Below are positions 7,858-16,300 of a stretch of 64,000 nt of DNA, piece by piece. Made by a program: the position numbers and the translations under genes. Origin of the DNA: Pseudanabaena sp. ABRG5-3 (GTDB lineage Bacteria > Cyanobacteriota > Cyanobacteriia > Pseudanabaenales > Pseudanabaenaceae); NCBI RefSeq assembly GCF_003967015.1, contig NZ_AP017561.1, positions 1 through 64,000 on the forward strand, given 5' to 3'. Within the stretch, counting starts at the first letter, position 1. The number at the start of each line of letters is the position of its first letter. The notes under the pieces are model-generated. The model was not told where the DNA came from. It did no database searches and saw nothing but the letters and a program-made list of their open reading frames with translations.

Positions 7858-10224
7858 ATGCTAACCATCGCCAAGACCAACCTCGCTACAGGAGAGATCG
7901 TCGATAACGAGATCCAATTTCGGGATACATTACTCGAAGCCCTGCATCCAGACATCAACCTCAGCATCGGCAACATTTCCAGCTACTTACAAAAGATCGC
8001 CAAAGCCGAAACCATCGCCAAAACCAGCAAATCCGCTAGCAAACGCAGCACCGCCGCCAAAAGCATCACACCCCTCAAGAAACAAGCGATCGCCGCCTTA
8101 ACCAAAGGAATAGACAAATACCAACTAGCAGGAGCATCGGGAGCCAGAAAACATGGAGACTTCTTCTTCAGTCAAGGACTCAACCCCTTTGCCACCTATT
8201 TCCCCAGTGCGATGGGACAAATCAACTACGGCTCCATCCTGATGACCGAATGCCTGAAAATCTATAGCATCGAACAAGTAACCATCCTGATTGTCCAAGA
8301 CAAAGAACATCGCACCGATGACTGTCACGGCAAGATCGGTCATGAATTTCTCAACCAACTGCGCCAAAGCCAAGACTTTCTCATCCCAGCCAACACCCCA
8401 TTCCAGTTTCGAGCAGGAATCGCCAATCAATGGGTCGCCAAAGGAACCTTGCAACTCAGCCTAAACTGTCCCAAAGGAATCGACCTAATCCTCCCCCTAT
8501 CCTGCTTCAAAGGACATAAACCCGAACTTGGTATCCATAAACTAGCCAACCTAAAACTAGGCATCGTCAACTTCGCCCAAAAGCGGCGAGTCAAAACCTC
8601 CTACACCGTTTGGCAATGGTTTAGCCAACAAGCGATCGCCCAAGATGTCTTACCCACCACCCAACAGAAAGCCGAAACCCTAGTCGCCGCCCAATCAGAC
8701 ATCAAACAACTCTGCCAACTGGTACAAACAGAGCAATGGGTCAAAGTAGACGATCCAGAAGAAGCAAGTAACGAAGAAGAAGCCGATGGCAAAATCCTAT
8801 CGGAAATCCTCAAACATGACATTCACGGACAACTGCTAGAACATCCCTACGTGGTGCGAAAGATTGAAGACCTAGTAAGACGACGTTGGTTAACCCTAGC
8901 CACCAGTGGCGGTATTAACTTCTCTAGCTTCATGGCGCAGCCCTATCCCGAACTAGGAGAACTAGAAATGTGCATCCCTGAAATGCCCGAAGGCGAATAT
9001 GTCGGATTCCGCTATCCCATCCGCGATCGGAACGACCTACAGATCTGGACAAACAAACATATCAAAGGCTTAAACCAACAGGGAACCATGTATGTCAATC
9101 CAGACATCGCCCGTGACTATTGCGGCATGGACTTTGATGGCGATACCTTCTGCGTGAAATCAGTCCAGAAATTACCAGCGATCGCCAAGGAAATCCGCCA
9201 GCACCACATCAAACCCACCACCTACAAACCCGACAAAGTACCCGTGCAAGGCACATTAGCCGAAGTCGCCCTTAGATCCACCGAAAACCAAATTGGATTG
9301 ATTACCTATTACCTAGCCACTGCATGGGCTACAGGCAACCATCAGTACATCGCAGGCTTAGCCCAAGAAGTCCAAGTTGCTGTAGATCGGCTCAAATCCG
9401 ACCTCAGCCATAATCAAAACTTTCTAGATGAAGTGGGCAAAAGCATACCGAAACTGGATTGGCTGCTCGATCGCAAGCAGCAAGGAGTCTATGGCAGCTA
9501 CTACGACCCAAAACAGCGATGCAAACAACCAGCTAGACCTATGCAAGCAAGTGGCGAATACCAAGACGCAATCTCATTCCTGATTCAAGCTGTAAATGCC
9601 ATCTGGCAACCTGTAGATTTACACGAACGCACCCTCCTTGAATTCCGCGAACTATTCATCAAGCCAAGTGAAACCCTCTACAAAAGAGCGATCGCTCGTC
9701 GCGATGAATATACCAGCAAGATTAGGGAAGCGATGAAATTATCAAGCGAGAAAGAATCCCGCAAGAAAATCCTGAGAGCCGCAGTGCAATGGGCGAAAGG
9801 CTTAGGCGATAAACTACGCAACAAAAGCGAGAAAAACGCTCAAACCTGCGCCGCCGCCATGTGGCAAGCCAGTCACAACGGCGATCATGGTACGGCAAGC
9901 GTAGTCTTCAATATGTTCCTACCAGAGATCTGCGATCGGCTCCATGACAACCAATTGATGCGACTGCAAATTGTCGGCGCACAGTATGGAGAACTAGCAT
10001 CAACCAAATGGACAGGCAATGGAGAACATGCTTGTATCCCCATCGTTGTATCACAACGCCAAGAAGATGGCAGATATCAGATAGAAGTCATCCGTAAAAG
10101 CAGGAAAAAGCCATACCTGTTAGGACTCGTCGCCAAAGACTCCGCCAAAGTATTGGTGGGAGAATATACAGCCTCACTGACCACACAGCACAAGACAATA
10201 GTTTGCGAATTGGTCGCTGCTTAA
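7858..10224 (+). CDS. RdRP/YonO-type single-chain polymerase-like protein (polymerase-like B)
   Basis: A 788-residue protein, close in size to the single-chain phage polymerase YonO and much shorter than its paralogue at 1251. The first barrel has AKGT (K195) and FKGH (K218). The second has ATSGG, AQP, a FRYP motif, TNK, YVNPD and DFDGD (425-429). After it, an NQIGLI segment and EVQVAVDRLK resemble the helices after the catalytic loop of eukaryotic RdRPs. The two proteins align through both barrels, sharing for example W..-AT-x-GG, AQP, R-x-P, TN, NP and DFDGD. I chose the ATG at 7858 because the upstream GTG (7828) lies inside a hairpin. Activity is inferred. Its template could be the element's own DNA, as YonO transcribes phage genes. 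Confidence 0.78.
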   Translation: MLTIAKTNLATGEIVDNEIQFRDTLLEALHPDINLSIGNISSYLQKIAKAETIAKTSKSASKRSTAAKSITPLKKQAIAALTKGIDKYQLAGASGARKHGDFFFSQGLNPFATYFPSAMGQINYGSILMTECLKIYSIEQVTILIVQDKEHRTDDCHGKIGHEFLNQLRQSQDFLIPANTPFQFRAGIANQWVAKGTLQLSLNCPKGIDLILPLSCFKGHKPELGIHKLANLKLGIVNFAQKRRVKTSYTVWQWFSQQAIAQDVLPTTQQKAETLVAAQSDIKQLCQLVQTEQWVKVDDPEEASNEEEADGKILSEILKHDIHGQLLEHPYVVRKIEDLVRRRWLTLATSGGINFSSFMAQPYPELGELEMCIPEMPEGEYVGFRYPIRDRNDLQIWTNKHIKGLNQQGTMYVNPDIARDYCGMDFDGDTFCVKSVQKLPAIAKEIRQHHIKPTTYKPDKVPVQGTLAEVALRSTENQIGLITYYLATAWATGNHQYIAGLAQEVQVAVDRLKSDLSHNQNFLDEVGKSIPKLDWLLDRKQQGVYGSYYDPKQRCKQPARPMQASGEYQDAISFLIQAVNAIWQPVDLHERTLLEFRELFIKPSETLYKRAIARRDEYTSKIREAMKLSSEKESRKKILRAAVQWAKGLGDKLRNKSEKNAQTCAAAMWQASHNGDHGTASVVFNMFLPEICDRLHDNQLMRLQIVGAQYGELASTKWTGNGEHACIPIVVSQRQEDGRYQIEVIRKSRKKPYLLGLVAKDSAKVLVGEYTASLTTQHKTIVCELVAA

Positions 10225-10279
10225 CAGTCAAGCGATAAAAGGCAAAGATAACGATTTCTAAACCAAATATCTGAAAAAG

Positions 10280-10308
10280 GACACGACAGCTTTAGTTGTG
10301 TCTTTTTT
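10280..10308 (+). terminator. Intrinsic terminator after polymerase-like B
   Basis: GACACGAC (10280-10287) pairs with GTTGTGTC (10295-10302), with one G:T pair, followed directly by TTTTTT. An A-rich run before the left arm extends the stem, so it could work in both directions. It lies 56 bases after the polymerase-like B stop. Confidence 0.8.
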
Positions 10309-10371
10309 CCTTTTTTTATAGCTATGGCTAGCGCTTGTTCGCAAGAACAAAAACTAGGAAAAAAGCCAACC

Positions 10372-11355
10372 ATGTACCAACCCATATTTGAGATCACACC
10401 AGAAATCGAGCAGCATTTTGATAGTCCATTGCGAGTAAAGGCAGAAGCCACAGTCGAAGCGATCGCCCTCAGTAAATCAATGTCATCGGCAACAGCAGAA
10501 CAACAGGTAGAACTCGCGAAAGCATCGGGATGGGGCACACTCACTGATATCTGGGTGAAAGCCAATCATCAAGGCAACACATGGCAGCATCGATGCCATG
10601 AAAAACTAAGTCAATTATTGACACAGACTGAAATCCAAGCTGCCAAATCCGCAACCGCAACCGCTTACCAAACGAGCTTTGAAGTAATCCGCGCCATGTG
10701 GGATATCCTCAACGATATCGGTTTCACAGGTGGAGCGATCGTCGAACCAGCGTGTAACACTCTATCGTTTATGGGATGTCAGCCCGCGCTGATGAGGGAG
10801 CGATCTCAATGGGTTGGTATAGAACTAGACCCAATCTTTGCTCAAATTGCGAGATTGCTATACCCAGAAGCGCTGATTTACGCTCAAGGATTTGAGACAG
10901 TAAGCCTAAGTGACAACAGTTTTGACCTAGCGATCGGGAATGTCCCCTTTGGCAATTACAAACTCTACGATCCGCGCTACGCGCACCTGAACCTAAGCAT
11001 CCACAATTACTTTCTAGCCAAATGTGCTGACCTAGTGAGAGAAAATGGATTGATCGCCCTGATTACCAGTTGCTTTACCCTTGATGGGTCTAATACCAGC
11101 TTTCGGAGATATCTAGCAAGTAAGTTAGAGCTAGTGACCGCTATTAGATTACCAGATATCGCTTTTAAGAAATTTGCCAACACGGAAGTGGTTGCCGATA
11201 TCCTGATTTTTCGCAAGCTCACAGAAACAGAGCAGAGAGCCACAAATCAGAAAAATTATAAATATCCCGATTGGGTAAAGACAGTTCCATCGGGTAAACA
11301 CACAGTCAATCAGGAGCCAATCATAATTAACCAATGGTTTGTAGAGGCAGCCTAG
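10372..11355 (+). CDS. N6-adenine methyltransferase-like protein with degenerate SAM motif
   Basis: A 327-residue protein matching the methyltransferase half of the large methyltransferase-SNF2 helicase proteins of phages and plasmids (DarB-like family). The fold signatures are clear: WDILNDIGFTGG, then motif I, then GIELDP, the family-typical NVPF (190-193) in place of NPPY, and LNLSIHNYF. Motif I is unusual, EPACNTLSF (125-133), where the family normally has a glycine-rich EPxCGxGNF. The loss of the glycines suggests that SAM binding is lost or altered. It was chosen to start at ATG 10372 rather than the in-frame 10324, which lies close to the terminator. The helicase half follows separately at 13347. 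Confidence 0.8.
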   Translation: MYQPIFEITPEIEQHFDSPLRVKAEATVEAIALSKSMSSATAEQQVELAKASGWGTLTDIWVKANHQGNTWQHRCHEKLSQLLTQTEIQAAKSATATAYQTSFEVIRAMWDILNDIGFTGGAIVEPACNTLSFMGCQPALMRERSQWVGIELDPIFAQIARLLYPEALIYAQGFETVSLSDNSFDLAIGNVPFGNYKLYDPRYAHLNLSIHNYFLAKCADLVRENGLIALITSCFTLDGSNTSFRRYLASKLELVTAIRLPDIAFKKFANTEVVADILIFRKLTETEQRATNQKNYKYPDWVKTVPSGKHTVNQEPIIINQWFVEAA

Positions 11356-11393
11356 CGACCGAGCTAGAGAGTAACCACATCAAAACTACCGAG

Positions 11394-11427
11394 CGAGTCA
11401 ATCCTATTAAGAATTGACTCGTTTTTT
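11394..11427 (+). terminator. Intrinsic terminator after methyltransferase-like gene
   Basis: CGAGTCAAT (11394-11402) pairs with ATTGACTCG (11413-11421), followed by a run of six T. It lies 39 bases after the stop codon. Confidence 0.85.
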
Positions 11428-11570
11428 AATTGAGAACAAATCCATGATTACTTACGCATCGAAATTGCGGATTAAGAACATCTGTTAAAGCTGCTTTCTC
11501 ACAATTGTATGACTCTTCCCCTATTTGAGAGTTATCTGTGAGACGATAAAAAGTGATGTAGGTATTACAC

Positions 11571-12386
11571 GTGCAGGAGAAATGCACCTTGATTAACCAA
11601 AAGACTGTCAAACTTCTGGGGCAGCATGTTCAACTAATCGACCTCAGTCGTCCCCTTGAACCAACAGCAAGCGAACCCACTCCTCCCCGCATACAGCACA
11701 TCTCCCATAAAGACTGTGCCGAAATGTGGGAATTTATGTTTGGCATCCCATCAACTGCCCTTCCTAATGGACTAGGCTTTGCAGGTGAAATTGTAGAAGC
11801 CTCAACTCATGCCAGTACTCACTTAGACGCACCGTGGCATTACGCTCCAACCTCAGAGGGACAGCCTGCTTGGACAATTGATGAAATTTCACTGGATTGG
11901 TTTGCTGGGCAAGCTATCGTTTTGGACGTATCGGATCTACCCACAGGCTATTTGATCGAACCCGAAGACATAGAGAAGCGTTTAGAGAAATTAAGCCACA
12001 CTATTACCCCTGGCGAGATTGTACTTTTTTGTACAGGAGCAGATGCAGTATGGGGTACAGAAGAATTTTTTGGCTATGGGTGTGGATTAGGAGAGGAGGC
12101 GGTTCTTTATCTCGTAGACCTTGGTGTACGAGTGATTGGCACTGATGCATGGAGTTTGGATCGTCCTTACCCAATTATTGGCAATGAGTGGACAACTCTT
12201 CAAGACCCAAAACGTTTATGGTCGGCTCATTTTGCAGGGATAAAGCGAAAATACTGTCAAATTGAGAAATTAACCAACTTGAGTCAACTGCCACCAGTTG
12301 GTAGCACAATCCTGTGTTTTCCAATCAAAGTAAAGGGCGGTAGCGGCGCATGGTCAAGAGTTGTTGGGTTAGTGCCAGCAGGATAA
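11571..12386 (+). CDS. Cyclase-family metal hydrolase (kynurenine formamidase-like)
   Basis: About 271 residues, of the metal-dependent cyclase/kynurenine formamidase family. These enzymes hydrolyse amide or lactone-type bonds. The metal motif is present as H80-A-S-T-H84-L-D86-A-P-W-H90 (family pattern HxGTHxDxPxH, with Ser for Gly). LIDLSRPLE near the N-terminus and the GSGAWSRVVGL ending are also typical. The start is uncertain: a GTG at 11571 gives the full frame, and a TTG at 11589 is possible. It is a metabolic gene placed between the two halves of the methyltransferase-helicase pair, in front of a converging JAMM protease gene. This looks like cargo. The substrate is unknown. Confidence 0.75.
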   Translation: MQEKCTLINQKTVKLLGQHVQLIDLSRPLEPTASEPTPPRIQHISHKDCAEMWEFMFGIPSTALPNGLGFAGEIVEASTHASTHLDAPWHYAPTSEGQPAWTIDEISLDWFAGQAIVLDVSDLPTGYLIEPEDIEKRLEKLSHTITPGEIVLFCTGADAVWGTEEFFGYGCGLGEEAVLYLVDLGVRVIGTDAWSLDRPYPIIGNEWTTLQDPKRLWSAHFAGIKRKYCQIEKLTNLSQLPPVGSTILCFPIKVKGGSGAWSRVVGLVPAG

Positions 12387-12436
12387 CAATGGTAGTTAGC
12401 TCAGAGACATCATGTCCAGATAATCTCTTGAAACTC

Positions 12437-12949
12437 TTAGAGGATCTGCTTAGTTTCCAAGAGATGAATCGGTTCACTTTGGAAGCTACCCTTGTCATCA
12501 AGCATCCAGCTTTGTAGATCGTCTGTTTGCCCTTGAAAAACAGAAATGATCGTATAGGAGTACAGTGGCCAAGCGATCTCCTCGTCGAAGGCTGAAGGTA
12601 CTGCTCTAGCATCTGGGTGGGAGTGATAAATGCCAATAATCTCCAAACTACATTCCCGTGCCTTTTGTTGAACGTTGAGCATTTCTTGAGGATCGATACT
12701 GTAGCGGTCTATCTTGCTGACACCATGCATTTCTTGGGAACTAGGATGAGAACCTGAAGGCAATTGAAAATTAAGAGCCGATTCTTTGTTCCAGATATTA
12801 CGCATCGCACGAACTTCACTAACAATCTTGATAGGAGGATCTGAGTATTGAATCTGACCCAAAAGCAAACCGCAGCATTCCTCTGGATAAGCTACTTCGG
12901 CGTGGGTTTGTATAGCGAGTTGATGTTCAGAGGATAGATAAATAGCCAT
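12437..12949 (-). CDS. JAB/JAMM metalloprotease (Mec+ like)
   Basis: A 170-residue zinc metallopeptidase of the JAMM superfamily. The signature is complete: E23/E24 in PEECCGLLLG, then H109-S-H111-P and S119-x-x-D122. Free-standing bacterial members (M67 type) remove C-terminal residues from sulfur-carrier or ubiquitin-like proteins, for example in cysteine or cofactor synthesis. It converges on the cyclase gene with a 50-base gap. It is not the JAB of the PRTRC-like cassette at 29349-33310, whose own JAB gene is truncated. Whether it could replace that lost function is speculation. Confidence 0.85.
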   Translation of the reverse strand: MAIYLSSEHQLAIQTHAEVAYPEECCGLLLGQIQYSDPPIKIVSEVRAMRNIWNKESALNFQLPSGSHPSSQEMHGVSKIDRYSIDPQEMLNVQQKARECSLEIIGIYHSHPDARAVPSAFDEEIAWPLYSYTIISVFQGQTDDLQSWMLDDKGSFQSEPIHLLETKQIL

Positions 12950-13137
12950 ACTTTAGAAAATATTAGTTATTTCAACAGTCCCAGCCTATTAGAACTGGGA
13001 AGCCATAACAGGCTACTTCAAACGTTTAGCCTTATAAACCTTATCAATAAGTTGATCGCCAGATAAACTTACCAAAAAAAGCGATCGCTATTGCGGTAGC
13101 GTCGCTTCAAAATGTGATGGGGATTCGTTGGTTTTTC

Positions 13138-13290
13138 TATTTACCCAGTAAGGCATTTAGATCTATATCAATATCACTTAGATTTGAAGCCATATGCAAG
13201 TTTGTTGTCAAACCTTTATCTATGCTTGAGATCTCCGTTGCCTTAAGTAGCCTAGCGGCAGATCTACGGAGTATTACCCCACAAAAGTCA
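13138..13290 (-). pseudogene. Possible C-terminal gene remnant
   Basis: The 397-base gap 12950-13346 has no convincing intact gene. Read on the minus strand, 13290 down to the TAG at 13138 is open and gives a protein-like 50-residue tail with a regular amphipathic make-up (ATEISSIDKGLTTNLH, then SDIDIDLNALLGK). No start or upstream part remains. I do not recognise the family. An opposite-strand frame (13114-13350) runs through the terminator hairpin and is unlikely. Confidence 0.35.
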
Positions 13291-13291
13291 C

Positions 13292-13330
13292 AAAGCACCT
13301 CATTCCTTTTAAGGAATGAGGTGCTTTTTT
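13292..13330 (+). terminator. Perfect 17-bp terminator just upstream of the SNF2 start
   Basis: AAAGCACCTCATTCCTT (13292-13308) pairs perfectly with 13311-13327 around a two-base loop, and the T run continues to 13330. It looks like a strong intrinsic terminator, but its end is only 16 bases before the SNF2 ATG at 13347, leaving no room for a normal promoter between them. The outer stem matches the hairpin at 7805-7832. Confidence 0.85.
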
Positions 13331-13346
13331 ATTTAAAGAAAAGCAT

Positions 13347-16300
13347 ATGACTACGCCACAAATGAAATTTCGCAATATCCTAGGAGAACTAACTGTCTCA
13401 AAACTATACGGCGGAGAGCATTTAGGAGTAACCGCCCCAGCCAACCTCGACCTGAGAGCTGAGATCTCCAAGATTGGAAAAGCGCTGAACAAATTCTATG
13501 AACCATCTGTAACTCAAACCAAAATAATCCAAATTCCGCCGCAGTTACAAAAAGTATTACCCAACGCCTTCTGCGAACACGAAGGACAAATCTATCGTCG
13601 CACTGATTATCAACTGGAATTGGTGGCAAACCAACAACAACGCATTCGATCTGCCATGTCTGTCGCCAAGATCCTCGATCTAGTGCTGAGAATGCAGCAG
13701 TACGAAGACGAAAAAGAACTAGCCAAACTGCGCCAAATTCTCAATCAAAAATATGACGAATTCGCAATTAGATTCGGACATTTTACCAGCAAAGAGAACC
13801 TGAGTATCTTCCAAGAAGACCCCAACTACTACCGATTGAGAGCATTAGAAATCGACAGGGGCAAAGGCAAAAGTCCCGCTAAAGCCCCCATCTTCCATCA
13901 AAGAACAGTCAGAGCCACCCCAAGATATCGAGCCGATAACGCCAAAGATGCTCTAGCCCAATGCCTAGATGCCAAAAGCTATATCGACCTAGACTGGATC
14001 GCCAATCTGATCGACAAAAGCATTAGCCATATCATCACTGAGCTTGAAGGCGATATCTTCTATAACGGCACAATCCCACCAGCAACAGTACAAGAAACCA
14101 CCAATGCTGAATGGATTACCAGAGAAGAATTTATCAGTGGCAACGTCGTCGCTAGACTCAACAAAATCGTCGCATGGCAAGAAAGCGGAGTACCCAACTG
14201 GCTGAACATCGACAAATACCAGCAAACCATCAGCAGCAATCAACCAGTCCCCTGTTTACCCGAAACTACAGACGTAGACATCAAAGTACGCTGCGCCATC
14301 AAACTTGGTATCAATGTCAATGCTATGACCCCAGAAGAACTAAACCTAATCCTACGCAACACCATCCGCGTCAAACTAGGCACAACATGGCTGCCCGAAG
14401 ATGTAATCAAAGAATTTAGCGAACAGCTACTGAGCAATGCAGGAACTAGCACCGTCAAATTCCATCCCGACCCCGCCAATATTTGGGTAATCAAAGGTGA
14501 CAGCAAACTGATCAACTCACCCCAAAACAAAACCGAATGGGGAACCACCAGCCACACCGCCCTCGAACTGATAGAACATGCACTCAACCAAAAAGATCCC
14601 AAAATCTATGACCATATCCAAGACAAACAAGGCAATGTCATCAGCATCCTGAATGTAGAAGCCACCACAGCATCGCGGACAATGCAAGACAAAATTCAAA
14701 CCGCATTCAAAGCATGGATTTGGAGTGAAGGCGATCGCGCTGAACAACTATGTCTGCACTACAACCAATACCACAACCTCTACCGCGACACCGTTTATGA
14801 CGGCTCACACCTGACTTTCCCCAACATGGCTCCCGACTTCGAGATGCGAAGCCACCAGCGCAACTTCGTGCGGCGAGTGGAAAGACAAAGAGCATCTTTC
14901 GCCGCCCATCGGGTTGGTTACGGCAAAACCGCCACGATGATTGCCGCAGGCATGGAGTTAAAACGCAAAGGCATGGCACACAAAGTCATGCATGTAACCA
15001 TGAAATCCATCCTGCCAGGATACAGCAAAGAATTTCGACGACTGTACCCCGAAGCCAAAATTCTTGTGCCAAACACCCAAGAATTCGCCAAAGATCGCCG
15101 TCGCGTCCTGCTGAGTCAAATCGCTACCCATAACTACGATGCGATTATTCTCACCTACGAACAATTCTTCAACCTGCAAATCAGCGAATCAACTGAACTG
15201 ATTTTCCTAGATGAGCAAATGTCCGCAATTAGCTCTATTTGTGAAGCCACTAACAAAGAAGAATCCAAACAAGTCTTCCGCAACTTAGAAGCCATGCGAA
15301 AGAAAATCTCATTACGGATTCAAGAAATCGAAAACAGCGATCGCAAAGACCGCGTGATTTACTTCGAGCAACTAGGTATTGAGGCACTCTTCCTAGACGA
15401 AGTACAGCAAATCAAACGACTGCAAATCCTCACCACCCAGCACAATGTTGCTGGCATTCCCACAGGCTACAGTCAACGCGCCCATGACTCCTTCATGAAA
15501 GTGCGGTATCTGCTTACCAACGGTAAAAGAGTCATCTTTGCCACAGGCACGCCCCTGAGTAACACGATGGCAGAAATGGACATCTGGATGCGCTATCTGC
15601 AACTAGACCTGTTACAACAGCAAGGACTAACCCACTTCGACAGCTTCTGTTCAAGATTCTGTGAAACCAGCACCGCCTTAGAAATCAGTCCCACAGGCAA
15701 ACTCAAATCGAAAACACGCCTACGTGAATTCGTGAACATGCCCGAACTGATGGCGATGTGGTGTCAAGTCACCGATATCCAGACCGCACCCCTTGCCGAA
15801 GTGAAGACCCCGAAACCCCATTACCATGTGATGTCCTGCAAACCATCGCCAGAGCAAATTGCCTATATGGACAAACTCTGCGATCGCGCCGAAGCAGTCG
15901 CCAAACGTAAAGTCAAACCCGAAATTGATAACATGCTCAAAATTACGGGTGATGGAGCCAAAGCATGTATGCACACCAAATTGGTATCGCCCCATGCAAG
16001 CGAATGGATTAACAACAAACTGTTAGCCTGTGCGTGGAATGTCTGGCAAATCTGGACAATCACCGTGATCGCCAAAGGAACCCAAGCAATATTCTGCGAT
16101 CGCAACGCACCCAAAAAAGACAGGTGGAATAGCTATTGCTATATCCACGATACCTTAGTAATGCTAGGCATACCTGCCGACCAGATCGCCTTTATCCATG
16201 ATTACGACACCGATACTAAGAAGGCAAGACTGTTTGAAGCCATTAACGAAGGCAAAATTAGGATTGTCTTTGGTTCCACATCAAAACTGGGAACAGGAGT

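Noticed and set aside
12300-12312. AATCCTGTG as a second nick site
   Set aside because: It lies within the cyclase coding region with no nearby structure or mobilisation gene.
13114-13350. 78-codon plus-strand frame
   Set aside because: It runs through a 17-bp terminator hairpin into the SNF2 start and has no ribosome site; the opposite strand looks more protein-like.
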